Under the pieces are notes generated by a model that saw only the letters and a list, made by a program, of their open reading frames with translations, ran no database searches and was not told the origin of the DNA. The position numbers and the translations under genes were made by a program. From Bacteroidota bacterium (GTDB taxonomy: Bacteria > Bacteroidota > Bacteroidia > UKL13-3): a DNA stretch of 39,290 bases. Positions within the stretch are counted from its first letter, which is position 1, and each line of letters starts with the position of its first letter. The stretch lies in contig CANGVA010000019.1 of NCBI GenBank assembly GCA_947457395.1, forward strand, positions 1-39,290. The letters run 5' to 3'. This document shows, piece by piece, positions 33,373-39,290 of the stretch.

Positions 33373-35376
33373 ATGTTAAAAGTACTTGTTTCCGTTTTTT
33401 CCGTTGGGTTGTTTTTTCAAACCGCTTGTGCAGGTAATGCCGATAGCACAGCCGTTAAATTATTAAACCCGGAACCTCAGCATGGCACCATTTTTACCAC
33501 AGTAACCCAGGCTGTTGCTTCCTATCATTTTAGCAAACCTCAAATTAATGATGCGTTTTCTGCAAAGGCGTTTCAGAATTATTTGGATAACATAGATCCA
33601 ACCCGCCAGTATTTTTTGCAAAGCGATATTGCCTCTTTTGAAAAGTATAAGTATGCCATAGATGATGCCATTTTCTCCGGTGATGTGTCGATGGCGTTTG
33701 AAATTTTTAATGTGTACCGCAAACGTTTGTATGACAGAATAGATTATGCGCTGGCCTTACTTAAAAACGATTTTGACTATACCGAGAACGATTCTTTTGA
33801 ATTCCAGCGCGAGAAAGCACCCTGGTGTAATGATTTTGCTGAGCTCGATTTGTTGTGGAAACGCAAGATTAAATACGAATGCCTGGTGCTGCGCGCAACA
33901 GGAAAGGATTTTGCATCCTACAGTGAAACCGTGCGTAAGCGCTATGAGAACCTGAAAAAGTTTGCCGATAAAACCAAAAATGAAGATGTGTTTGGTTTGT
34001 ATATGAACTCCTTGCTTGAGCTGGCCGATCCGCATACCAATTATTACTCACCACGCAATGCCGAAGATTTTAACACCAGCATGAGCCTTTCTTTAGAAGG
34101 TATTGGTGCCACCTTGCAAACCGAAAATGAATACACCAAAGTGCGCGAAGTGGTAAAAGGTGGTCCGGCTGATAAAAGTAAGAAAATATTTGCCGGTGAT
34201 AAGATAATTGCCGTTGGTCAGGGTAAAGACAGTGATATGGTAAACGTACTGGATTGGCGCATTGATGATGTGGTTTCGCTTATACGCGGAAAAAAGGGTA
34301 CTACCGTGCGCCTGGAAATTATACCGGCTAAGGACCCTGCCAAAACCAAAATCATTGAAATTATTCGCGATAAAATTGTGCTCGAAGATCAGTCGGCCAA
34401 AAGCAGTATAAAAACCATTACACGCAACGGAAAAAAAATAAAAATAGGAGTGGTAAGTCTTCCTGCATTTTATGTTGATTTTGCAGCTGCCCAACGTGGC
34501 GACCCAAATTATAAAAGCACCACGCGCGATGTTGCCAAACTCATTGTTGAGTTAAAGAAAGAAAAAGTACAAGGACTCATTATTGATTTAAGAAACAATG
34601 GGGGAGGCTCCTTGCAGGAGGCTGTAGACCTTACCGGTTTATTTATTAAAACCGGACCGGTGGTGCAGGTAAAAGATGTGAGCGGCAATGTAAAAACAGA
34701 GAATGATGATAATGAAGCTGTATTGTATGATGGACCGCTTACTGTATTGGTTAACAGATTTAGTGCATCGGCCAGTGAGATTTTTGCCGGGGCTATACAA
34801 GATTATGGCAGGGGCATCGTTATGGGTGAGCGCACCTTTGGCAAAGGCACCGTGCAAAACATGGTTGATTTGGATAATTTTATAATGCTAAGCGGCAAAA
34901 AAGCAGGACAGGTAAAGCTAACCATTGCCAAATTTTACCGTGTAACCGGCAGCAGCACCCAACACAAAGGTGTTACACCGGATATTGTTTTTCCGGGAGT
35001 ATTTAGTTCTACCAAGTATGGAGAGGAAGCCAGTGAATATGCTTTGCCGTGGGATCAGATAAGCAGTACCGGATTTATACAAACCCATTCCGTTGATGCC
35101 ACTCGCGATAAGTTGATAAACAAAACAAAAATGCGTTTGCAAACCAACCCTGAGTATAAATATTTGTTAGAAGACATACAGTATGTGCAGCAGGAAGAGC
35201 AGAAAAAATACATTACACTAAACGAGGCACGCTATAAAGCCAATACCGAGTTGCAGGATAAGCAAAAGAAACAACGTGAAGAAGAGCGCAAAAAGGTAAG
35301 GAAAGACGCTACACAGGCTCCTGATTTAGTTTTGGAAGAAGCAGAAGAAACCCTTGCGGATATGATGGGGAGGTAA
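33373..35376 (+). CDS. prc: carboxy-terminal (tail-specific) protease Prc, S41 family
   Basis: 667-aa periplasmic serine protease. Signal sequence (VLVSVFSVGLFFQTACA) is followed by the Prc N-terminal helical domain (ALNYLD-type: AFQNYLDNIDPTRQYFLQSD), a PDZ domain (about 230-320; SLEGIGATLQTENEY...VVKGGPADKS), and the S41 catalytic core with nucleophile Ser in NRFSASASEIFAGAIQDYG and Lys in ERTFGKGTVQ. The C-terminal part is charged and helical (QKKQREEERKKVRKD). It degrades or trims periplasmic proteins from the C-terminus. Not obviously in an operon. Confidence 0.95.
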   Translation: MLKVLVSVFSVGLFFQTACAGNADSTAVKLLNPEPQHGTIFTTVTQAVASYHFSKPQINDAFSAKAFQNYLDNIDPTRQYFLQSDIASFEKYKYAIDDAIFSGDVSMAFEIFNVYRKRLYDRIDYALALLKNDFDYTENDSFEFQREKAPWCNDFAELDLLWKRKIKYECLVLRATGKDFASYSETVRKRYENLKKFADKTKNEDVFGLYMNSLLELADPHTNYYSPRNAEDFNTSMSLSLEGIGATLQTENEYTKVREVVKGGPADKSKKIFAGDKIIAVGQGKDSDMVNVLDWRIDDVVSLIRGKKGTTVRLEIIPAKDPAKTKIIEIIRDKIVLEDQSAKSSIKTITRNGKKIKIGVVSLPAFYVDFAAAQRGDPNYKSTTRDVAKLIVELKKEKVQGLIIDLRNNGGGSLQEAVDLTGLFIKTGPVVQVKDVSGNVKTENDDNEAVLYDGPLTVLVNRFSASASEIFAGAIQDYGRGIVMGERTFGKGTVQNMVDLDNFIMLSGKKAGQVKLTIAKFYRVTGSSTQHKGVTPDIVFPGVFSSTKYGEEASEYALPWDQISSTGFIQTHSVDATRDKLINKTKMRLQTNPEYKYLLEDIQYVQQEEQKKYITLNEARYKANTELQDKQKKQREEERKKVRKDATQAPDLVLEEAEETLADMMGR

Positions 35377-35691
35377 AATGATGGGCTTGTTTTGAATAAT
35401 GGGAAGCAAGAAGTAATTTTATGATTCTGTTTCGCTTGAGCTATGAATTTCTTGATATTGTTTGATGCTTTTTGCTTGCACATCTATCGATCTGTAGCAT
35501 CAAAGTAGTCTTTACGTACTAGCAAAATGTTTTCATGTTCTATCCAAATCAACCTAAATGCTAAAGCCAATTAATAGAACCTTATTGGCTAAATGTCATT
35601 TGGAATAAATAAGGCTTTTAATTAGCCATTTGTTTAGTTGTCTTTAGCATAATAAAATCTGAGTCATCAACTCTTATAATCTTTAACTCAA
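35377..35691. other. gene-free strip with nested hairpins at edge of right cassette array
   Basis: No credible gene. An outer inverted repeat ATGCTAAAG (35558-35566) / CTTTAGCAT (35642-35650) encloses two hairpins: AGCCAAT (35565-35571)/ATTGGCT (35584-35590), and GGCT/AGCC around 35613-35627. A further pair GGCTAA (35587-35592)/TTAGCC (35622-35627) offers an alternative fold. It lies just left of the first boundary of the right array and is built differently from spacers A-D; it could be a small mobile repeat or a 3'-UTR structure. Confidence 0.45.
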
Positions 35692-36525
35692 GTTAGCGTT
35701 CGTTTATTTCTCTCCGGTATAAGATTTAACCATTCTAAAACCTGTTGCATTATCCCTGAATTCCGGTTTTACAAAAAATCTTTCACTCACTTTTCTTTCT
35801 GTTTTCCATGAACTACCTCTTATCACCTTTTCACCTGTTTCTGTCGTTAACAAAGTCCATTCAGCTACATTATCATTCATGTTGTAAAGTCCATATGCAT
35901 TCCTCTTTCCGCTTTTCACTTTTGTAATTATTTTGGTATTTACATGAGTAGAATTTGTTGCAGCATATTCCCATTCAGCTTCTGTTGGTAATCTATTTTC
36001 CGCTACATATGGTATACCTTTCTTTTTGTTTATTTCATTCTCCGTTTTTGTTTTCCAGCAGCAATAAGCAACCGCATTCATGTATGATATGCCAACAACC
36101 GGGTAATCGTCAAACTTCTTATCGGTGAAATAGTTTTTAAAATAGTTATCAGTATCCCATACAGATACGTCAAGAACATTCTCCAGAATTTCACGATAAG
36201 AATAAAAATTTAAGGCATCCTTCTTGTTTTTCGTTTCTTTAAATTTCTTTAAATCCATTATTCCTATGCTGTCATTTGGGTTATCTTTTAATGAATTAAT
36301 GAATGCTCTATACTCTTTATTTGTTACTTCTTCACTCATCCAAAAAGCAGCAATTGAAACAGTCCTCGTTGTTGTATCATTTTTAACAACTAGTGAACCC
36401 ATAGGAACAAAACTCATATTTTTCGGATTCATTCTTTGTGAAAACGAATAAAATGAGATTAGAACAAAAATCACAAATGGGGTTGTAGTTTTCATGGTTT
36501 TATCTATCTTTAAATGAAGGTTAAC
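35692..36525 (-). mobile_element. gene cassette 3 (inverted-repeat bounded)
   Basis: Left end GTTAGCGTTCGTTTA (35692-35706) and right end TAAATGAAGGTTAAC (36511-36525) are inverted copies at 12 of 15 positions. The stop codon (35704-35706) lies at the inner edge of the left repeat. Encloses one minus-strand gene. No spacer of the A/C type exists left of it; spacer B follows on the right. Confidence 0.5.
35704..36495 (-). CDS. FGE/SUMF1-domain protein, GldJ/GldK-like
   Basis: 263 aa from ATG 36495 (MKTTTPFVIFVLISFYSFSQ, a signal peptide). The mature protein is a formylglycine-generating-enzyme-type domain: NMSFVPMGSLVV start, FWMSEEVTNKEYRAFI, YPVVGISYMNAVAYCCWK, RLPTEAEWEYAA, NAYGLYNMNDNVAEWT, VIRGSSW and ATGFRMVKS end. 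The enzyme-type cysteines are not evident at the expected C-terminal positions, so it may be structural, as GldJ/GldK in gliding and T9SS are, rather than catalytic. The open frame continues upstream to 36573, but that part lies in spacer B and is not credible. It is the only gene of cassette 3. Confidence 0.8.
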   Translation of the reverse strand: MKTTTPFVIFVLISFYSFSQRMNPKNMSFVPMGSLVVKNDTTTRTVSIAAFWMSEEVTNKEYRAFINSLKDNPNDSIGIMDLKKFKETKNKKDALNFYSYREILENVLDVSVWDTDNYFKNYFTDKKFDDYPVVGISYMNAVAYCCWKTKTENEINKKKGIPYVAENRLPTEAEWEYAATNSTHVNTKIITKVKSGKRNAYGLYNMNDNVAEWTLLTTETGEKVIRGSSWKTERKVSERFFVKPEFRDNATGFRMVKSYTGEK

Positions 36526-36641
36526 GTTCGCAACCAGCCGCAGTCGCGGACTTGGTGAACGATTTTTCTCCACTAGGAGAAAACGAAGTTAAGAAAAAAA
36601 TAGTATGATTAACACAGAACCAGCGATTGCGCGTGATTGTT
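36526..36641. repeat. attC-like cassette spacer B (116 bp)
   Basis: Same length and layout as spacers A and C but different sequence. Inner stem CGCAGTCGC (36539-36547) with GCGATTGCG (36623-36631), 8 of 9 pairs; central hairpin TTTTCTCC (36564-36571)/GGAGAAAA (36576-36583) with a 4-nt loop. It begins after TTAAC and ends before GTTAGC. Conservation of shape rather than sequence is as seen in integron attC sites. Confidence 0.55.
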
Positions 36642-37465
36642 GTTAGCTGCTGTATTTTCTTATTAGAAAAAATAAATAATAATTTTCAAAATTGTAAAAA
36701 ACACTAATACGAAAATTAATATTGGAATTATTAAACTAAAAAGTGTTTTCCAAATTCTATTAGAGCCTTTTACTCCTTTGAATATTTGAAAAATTGTATA
36801 AAAAGCTAAAACATATCCAATCATATCTATAAATTGGTCTATGGATCTTGAATAATTTGTTTTACTAAGCCAATAATAAATTGGGAATGTCAGAATATGA
36901 AGAATTAGTTTTTGTCCTGCTATAAAGGAATTTATTACTAAATGTTCTATATAATTGAAGCCTTCTTTCTTAAACATTACGTAAGTCCCAATTGAAAAAA
37001 TGGGAATTTGAATTAATGTCACAACAGAATAATGTTGTGAAAACCACTCAGTCAATTTATCAACAGATGTTTTAAACTCGATAAATCCATCACCACTTCC
37101 TTTCATTTCATAATAGTTAGAAAGTAAATTAAGATGAAAGAAATGTGAAAGTAAACTATAAATACCTGCAAGAATTATTACTAATGAAATTGGTTTAAAA
37201 TGATTTACTCTTTTACCTTCTAAAAACTCTCTAATTGTGTTTCCGGGTCTCGTAAATAATTCTTTTGTAGTAAATAATATTCCCTTGTCGAAATGCAGTA
37301 ATCCGTGCTGAATGTCGTGCCATAGATAATGCAAATTAATTTTATGCGTTTTTGAACTTTGCCCACAATTAGAACAAAATTGCCCATTCATTTCAGCATT
37401 ACAGTTTAAGCACTTTGTTGTCATACTTTGTTCTATTATCGTTATGTTGTAATACAGCAGCTAAC
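36642..37465 (-). mobile_element. gene cassette 4 (inverted-repeat bounded)
   Basis: Left end GTTAGCTGCTGTATT (36642-36656) is a perfect inverted copy (15 of 15) of the right end AATACAGCAGCTAAC (37451-37465). It encloses one minus-strand gene, whose stop is 6 bp inside the left repeat and start 26 bp inside the right. Flanked by spacers B and C. Confidence 0.65.
36663..37424 (-). CDS. DUF3667 membrane protein with zinc ribbon
   Basis: 253-aa protein. An N-terminal zinc ribbon CLNCNAEMNGQFCSNCGQ (two CxxC pairs, residues 5-22) is followed by the DUF3667 stretch INLHYLWHDIQHGLLHFDKG, TTKELFTRPGNTIREFLEGK and HFKPISLVIILAGIYSLLSHFF. Then come about four further membrane helices (IPIFSIGTYVMF, FIAGQKLILHILTFPIYYWL, MIGYVLAFYTIF, SLIIPILIFVLVFFTILKIIIYFF). 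Function unknown; the family is common in Bacteroidota. AT-rich, like the other cassette genes. Confidence 0.85.
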   Translation of the reverse strand: MTTKCLNCNAEMNGQFCSNCGQSSKTHKINLHYLWHDIQHGLLHFDKGILFTTKELFTRPGNTIREFLEGKRVNHFKPISLVIILAGIYSLLSHFFHLNLLSNYYEMKGSGDGFIEFKTSVDKLTEWFSQHYSVVTLIQIPIFSIGTYVMFKKEGFNYIEHLVINSFIAGQKLILHILTFPIYYWLSKTNYSRSIDQFIDMIGYVLAFYTIFQIFKGVKGSNRIWKTLFSLIIPILIFVLVFFTILKIIIYFF

Positions 37466-37583
37466 GGTTTGGCGCTTGGCGTTGTGGCGTTTTTATGCAC
37501 CAAACTTCATACGGAAAACCGCACTTCAATTATACGAAAAATTGCCATACGAAGCACTGAACCGCCACTTTTGCCAAACCCAG
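37466..37583. repeat. attC-like cassette spacer C (118 bp)
   Basis: The clearest spacer. With its flanking boxes it folds as GCTAAC/GTTAGC, then a 1-nt versus 4-nt unpaired offset (G / CCAG), then GTTTGGC/GCCAAAC, and further in GTGGCG (37484-37489)/CGCCAC. Two stems separated by an asymmetric bulge are the plan of an integron attC site (R and L boxes). CACTGAACCGCCA (37555-37567) is identical to spacer A and also 16 nt from the end. The stop codon of the neighbouring gene lies in the right-hand GTTAGC box. Confidence 0.7.
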
Positions 37584-37584
37584 G

Positions 37585-38586
37585 TTAGCGGCTGGCATTC
37601 TTCAATGTCCATATTGCTCCGTTTTTTGTAGTCTGTTTTTCTAAATGACTTTTTGCTGTTAAGTTGTCCAAATATTTTTCACTTTCATTTCTTGGCATTC
37701 CTGTTAGTTCAGAAAATTCTTTTGCTGTCAATGAATGATATTTTGAAAATACAGCATTCCAAGTCTTGTCATAGATTGTTTTGGTAGCAGTAGGAAACAA
37801 TTTAAGCAAAGCACTCTCAAATGTGCTGTATGGTTTTGAGCCATAAACCATTTCTTTCTGTCCTGTTGAGTTTGTAAAAAACATAGTTGGAAACCCCCTT
37901 ACGCCTAATTCTCTACCCAATTTTAAATCTTCTTCAAAAAGCTCTTTTGCTTTTCCTTCAAAATCAGTTTTTAGCTTAACAATGTCAAGTCCAACTTTTT
38001 TCCCTGCTAATTCTAAATGTTCCCATTTAGTAATGTTCTTTTTTTGAAGAAAAACCATTTCTCGTATTTCACGGAGAAACAAAATTGCTTTTTCATTGTC
38101 TTGCATTTGTGCTGCTTTAAAAGCAATTGAAGGCGGATATGAGGAATTTAATGGGTCTTCCAACCAGACATTTCCGTCTATTGGCATATCGTAATAAACA
38201 CTTACTTCGTTCCAATGGTGAGCAACATCAGAAGGTTTGCTAATGCCACCACTATTATAACTCCAATTTGGCAACAAGCCACCCATTCTATATTCCACTT
38301 CAATGTTGTTTCCATATTCCAATTTAAGTTTTCGTAATTGTGGCTCAATGCCCCAACAAGAAGAGCAGATTGGGTCGGTGTAATAGATTATTTTTACAGG
38401 TTTCTTGTTTGCTTTTACCAAACTGCTGTCTGCTGAATTTGTTTTGTTAGTTGCTATTTCGCAAATACCACTTTCAGGGTCACACATTAAAGGATTGTTA
38501 TTTCCCATTTTCTTTTTTGTTTGAGATTGACAACTTACCTTGCCAAAAGTGAACATTGTGATTAAAATAAGATAAGTTATTTTCAT
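37585..38586 (-). CDS. DsbA-family thioredoxin-fold lipoprotein with C-terminal winged-helix-like tail
   Basis: 333-aa exported protein: signal (ITYLILITMFTFGKVSC; Cys19 is a probable lipidation site although Lys at -3 is unusual). An N-terminal Cys pair CDPESGIC (C35, C42) precedes the DsbA/FrnE-like domain with active-site CSSC (C74-C77) in YTDPICSSCWGIEPQL. A helical insertion follows, then the cis-Pro motif GVRGFPTMFF near residue 227. The last ~60 residues (LTAKEFSELTGMPRNESEKY...GAIWTLKN) look like a small winged helix. Likely a thiol oxidoreductase at the envelope, or an SpxH-like protein if cytosolic. TAA 37585-37587 overlaps the cassette boundary box. Divergent from the HxlR gene. 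Confidence 0.82.
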   Translation of the reverse strand: MKITYLILITMFTFGKVSCQSQTKKKMGNNNPLMCDPESGICEIATNKTNSADSSLVKANKKPVKIIYYTDPICSSCWGIEPQLRKLKLEYGNNIEVEYRMGGLLPNWSYNSGGISKPSDVAHHWNEVSVYYDMPIDGNVWLEDPLNSSYPPSIAFKAAQMQDNEKAILFLREIREMVFLQKKNITKWEHLELAGKKVGLDIVKLKTDFEGKAKELFEEDLKLGRELGVRGFPTMFFTNSTGQKEMVYGSKPYSTFESALLKLFPTATKTIYDKTWNAVFSKYHSLTAKEFSELTGMPRNESEKYLDNLTAKSHLEKQTTKNGAIWTLKNASR

Positions 38587-38614
38587 TTTTTAAAAGTGTC
38601 TTACACCGATTGTT

Positions 38615-38622
38615 TATCTTTG
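38615..38622 (+). promoter_or_regulatory. -7 box (TATCTTTG) of the HxlR gene
   Basis: Exact TAnnTTTG, 47 bp before the ATG at 38670. The candidate HxlR operator lies immediately downstream. Confidence 0.5.
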
Positions 38623-38627
38623 TGCAA

Positions 38628-38649
38628 AGTTGAGTACTTAAATTCAACT
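38628..38649. promoter_or_regulatory. candidate HxlR operator
   Basis: Dyad AGTTGA (38628-38633) - N10 - TCAACT (38644-38649) in the intergenic region shared by the DsbA-like and HxlR genes, starting 5 bp after the -7 box. The position suits autorepression and control of the divergent gene. Confidence 0.5.
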
Positions 38650-38669
38650 ACGCAATAAGTCAGGAAATT

Positions 38670-38981
38670 ATGACTACTAAAAAAGAAATTATTGATAACG
38701 AAACTTGTCCTGCACAAGGGCTTTTGAAGTCGCTGTCTGGAAAGTGGAAACCTGAAATTTTTCGTTTGGCTGTTGAAGCTCCTTTGCGTTTTAGTAGTTT
38801 GTTGCGTCAAATTGAAGGTTCTAACAAACAAACTTTGTCTGTCGCTTTAAGAGAGTTAGAAGAAGTCGGGCTGTTAGAAAAAGTTGTCATTCAGCAAAAG
38901 CCTTTGCATATAGAATATAATCTGACCGAAAAAGGGAAGTCGTTAATTCCTGTCTTTAAGCAGTTAGAAATTCTTGGGTAG
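38670..38981 (+). CDS. HxlR-family transcriptional regulator
   Basis: 103-aa MarR-like winged-helix protein of the HxlR family: CPAQGLLKSLSGKWKPEIFRL at the start, the recognition helix area RFSSLLRQIEGSNKQTLSVALRELEEVGLL, and the wing VEYNLTEKG-like segment IEYNLTEKGKSL. Cys13 is at the position of the redox-active cysteine of HypR/YodB-type members, so thiol sensing is plausible. ATG 38670 follows AGGAA. It is divergent from a DsbA-like gene, 83 bp apart, suggesting a thiol-stress module. Confidence 0.92.
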   Translation: MTTKKEIIDNETCPAQGLLKSLSGKWKPEIFRLAVEAPLRFSSLLRQIEGSNKQTLSVALRELEEVGLLEKVVIQQKPLHIEYNLTEKGKSLIPVFKQLEILG

Positions 38982-39004
38982 TGTCTGTTATACTTGCCGC
39001 TAAC

Positions 39005-39151
39005 GTTTCGCGTGTTGCCGCAGTTGGCGTCCCGAAAGTTTTCGGGATCGAAGCACAAAACTATCAATACACCATCCCGAAAGCTTTCGGGATTGATGTG
39101 AGGTAGAATGTTTAATTAACCACTTCACCCGCCATTGAGCCAAGCACCCAT
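39005..39151. repeat. attC-like cassette spacer D (about 147 bp, incomplete right end)
   Basis: Starts after GCTAAC with GTTTCGCG. TGGCG (39025-39029) and CCGCCA (39129-39134) match the inner stem of A and C in both distance from the start (21-25) and from the expected end (17 nt). It is longer because the middle carries two copies of a TCCCGAAAG-N-TTTCGGGA palindrome (about 39029-39048 and 39083-39102; the second is a perfect 20-bp palindrome) and the GAAGCAC motif. At the expected GTTAGC end the sequence reads GTAAAAGC instead. Confidence 0.55.
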
Positions 39152-39242
39152 GTAAAAGCAGTAAATTGGTTGCATAAAAATAAATAAAGTTTCACCTGTA
39201 GTCTGAGGAGATAAATCAACAGCTACCAAAACAAATGTGATT
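39152..39242. other. non-coding leader before putative IS110-type gene
   Basis: 91 bp with no gene, beginning exactly where spacer D stops resembling the others. If the following gene is an IS110 transposase, this would be the left end of the element, which in that family can encode a bridge RNA. Nothing in the sequence alone proves it. Confidence 0.25.
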
Positions 39243-39290
39243 ATGACAACACAACTTACTGCAAGTCCAAAGCTATACATTGACGTGGAC
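39243..39290 (+). CDS. partial gene start, possibly IS110-family transposase
   Basis: The open frame reads MTTQLTASPKLYIDVD and runs off the window. The KLYIDVD end resembles the beginning of the RuvC-like DEDD domain of Bacteroidota IS110 transposases, where (Y/F)IGID/IDVD is followed by HK; here only the first acidic residues are visible. Sixteen codons are too few for a firm call; it may be any other protein. Confidence 0.35.
   Translation, partial: MTTQLTASPKLYIDVD

Larger units (their letters stand above)
37584..39004. mobile_element. gene cassette 5, two divergent genes (inverted-repeat bounded)
   Basis: Left end GTTAGCGGCTGGCAT (37584-37598) and right end ATACTTGCCGCTAAC (38990-39004) are inverted copies at 12 of 15 positions, with the first 9 (GTTAGCGGC) perfect. 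It holds a DsbA-like lipoprotein gene and its divergent HxlR regulator, so a whole regulated unit sits in one cassette. The DsbA-like stop codon is inside the left boundary. Confidence 0.55.

Noticed and set aside
36496-36573. N-terminal extension of the FGE-domain protein
   Set aside because: It would read across the cassette end and into spacer B, placing 26 residues before a clear signal peptide; ATG 36495 fits.
35692-39004. Cassettes as ordinary transposons or MITEs
   Set aside because: End sequences differ between neighbours, no target-site duplications were seen, no transposase is enclosed, and the conserved part lies between the units rather than at a shared terminal repeat.
1-39290. 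CRISPR array
   Set aside because: No regularly spaced short direct repeats were seen; the recurring spacers are 116-147 bp, separated by whole genes and palindromic at the ends.

Overview
The window looks like a chromosome segment of a Bacteroidota bacterium, probably Chitinophagales/Sphingobacteriales-like. The support is a PorQ subunit of the type IX secretion system (T9SS), two proteins ending in T9SS C-terminal sorting domains, a Bacteroidota-type TamB divergent from tsaD, many Bacteroidota-style beta-barrel and lipoproteins, and promoters of the TAnnTTTG (-7) type instead of a sigma70 -10 box. Species cannot be named from this evidence.

Layout. (1) 1-2436: accessory, AT-rich block of two gene cassettes (T9SS-secreted SGNH-hydrolase-like protein; coiled-coil membrane protein). 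(2) 2437-3480: gene-poor strip with a small membrane protein, tRNA-Arg(ACG) and three hairpin terminators. (3) 3493-35376: ordinary core chromosome. It holds peroxiredoxin, NlpC/P60 peptidase, cmk, porQ and a YugP-like Zn-peptidase; a self-contained manganese module (mntR with two operator boxes, mntH fused to a universal-stress domain); ffh; an M48 lipoprotein; the CCA-adding enzyme; a small TonB-receptor pair; DUF4197; SdpI-like; lipA; outer-membrane protein; OsmC; a THUMP-like methyltransferase; MltD-like LysM transglycosylase; tsaD divergent from tamB; a 2OG-Fe(II) oxygenase; a GT39-type glycosyltransferase; a T9SS-exported peptidylarginine-deiminase-like enzyme; and tail-specific protease Prc. 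(4) 35692-39290: a second accessory block of three gene cassettes (FGE/SUMF1-domain protein; DUF3667; a divergent DsbA-like lipoprotein/HxlR regulator pair), followed by the first codons of what may be an IS110-type transposase.

The main discovery candidate is the organisation of the two accessory blocks. Each of five cassettes (one or two genes) is bounded by its own ~15-bp inverted repeat beginning GTTA...; the sequence differs from cassette to cassette but matches across the gene (15/15, 14/15, 14/15, 12/15, 12/15). Between cassettes lie 116-118-bp spacers (one ~147 bp) that can fold like integron attC sites: paired GCTAAC/GTTAGC ends, an offset second stem and a conserved GTGGCG...CGCCA stem. 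Matching across the gene, rather than across the spacer, is what is expected if each cassette once existed as a circle whose joined ends formed the folded recombination site. No integrase is visible here, and the boxes only partly fit the GTTRRRY/RYYYAAC consensus. Spacers, cassette ends and orientation are read directly from the sequence; mobility and mechanism are inference.
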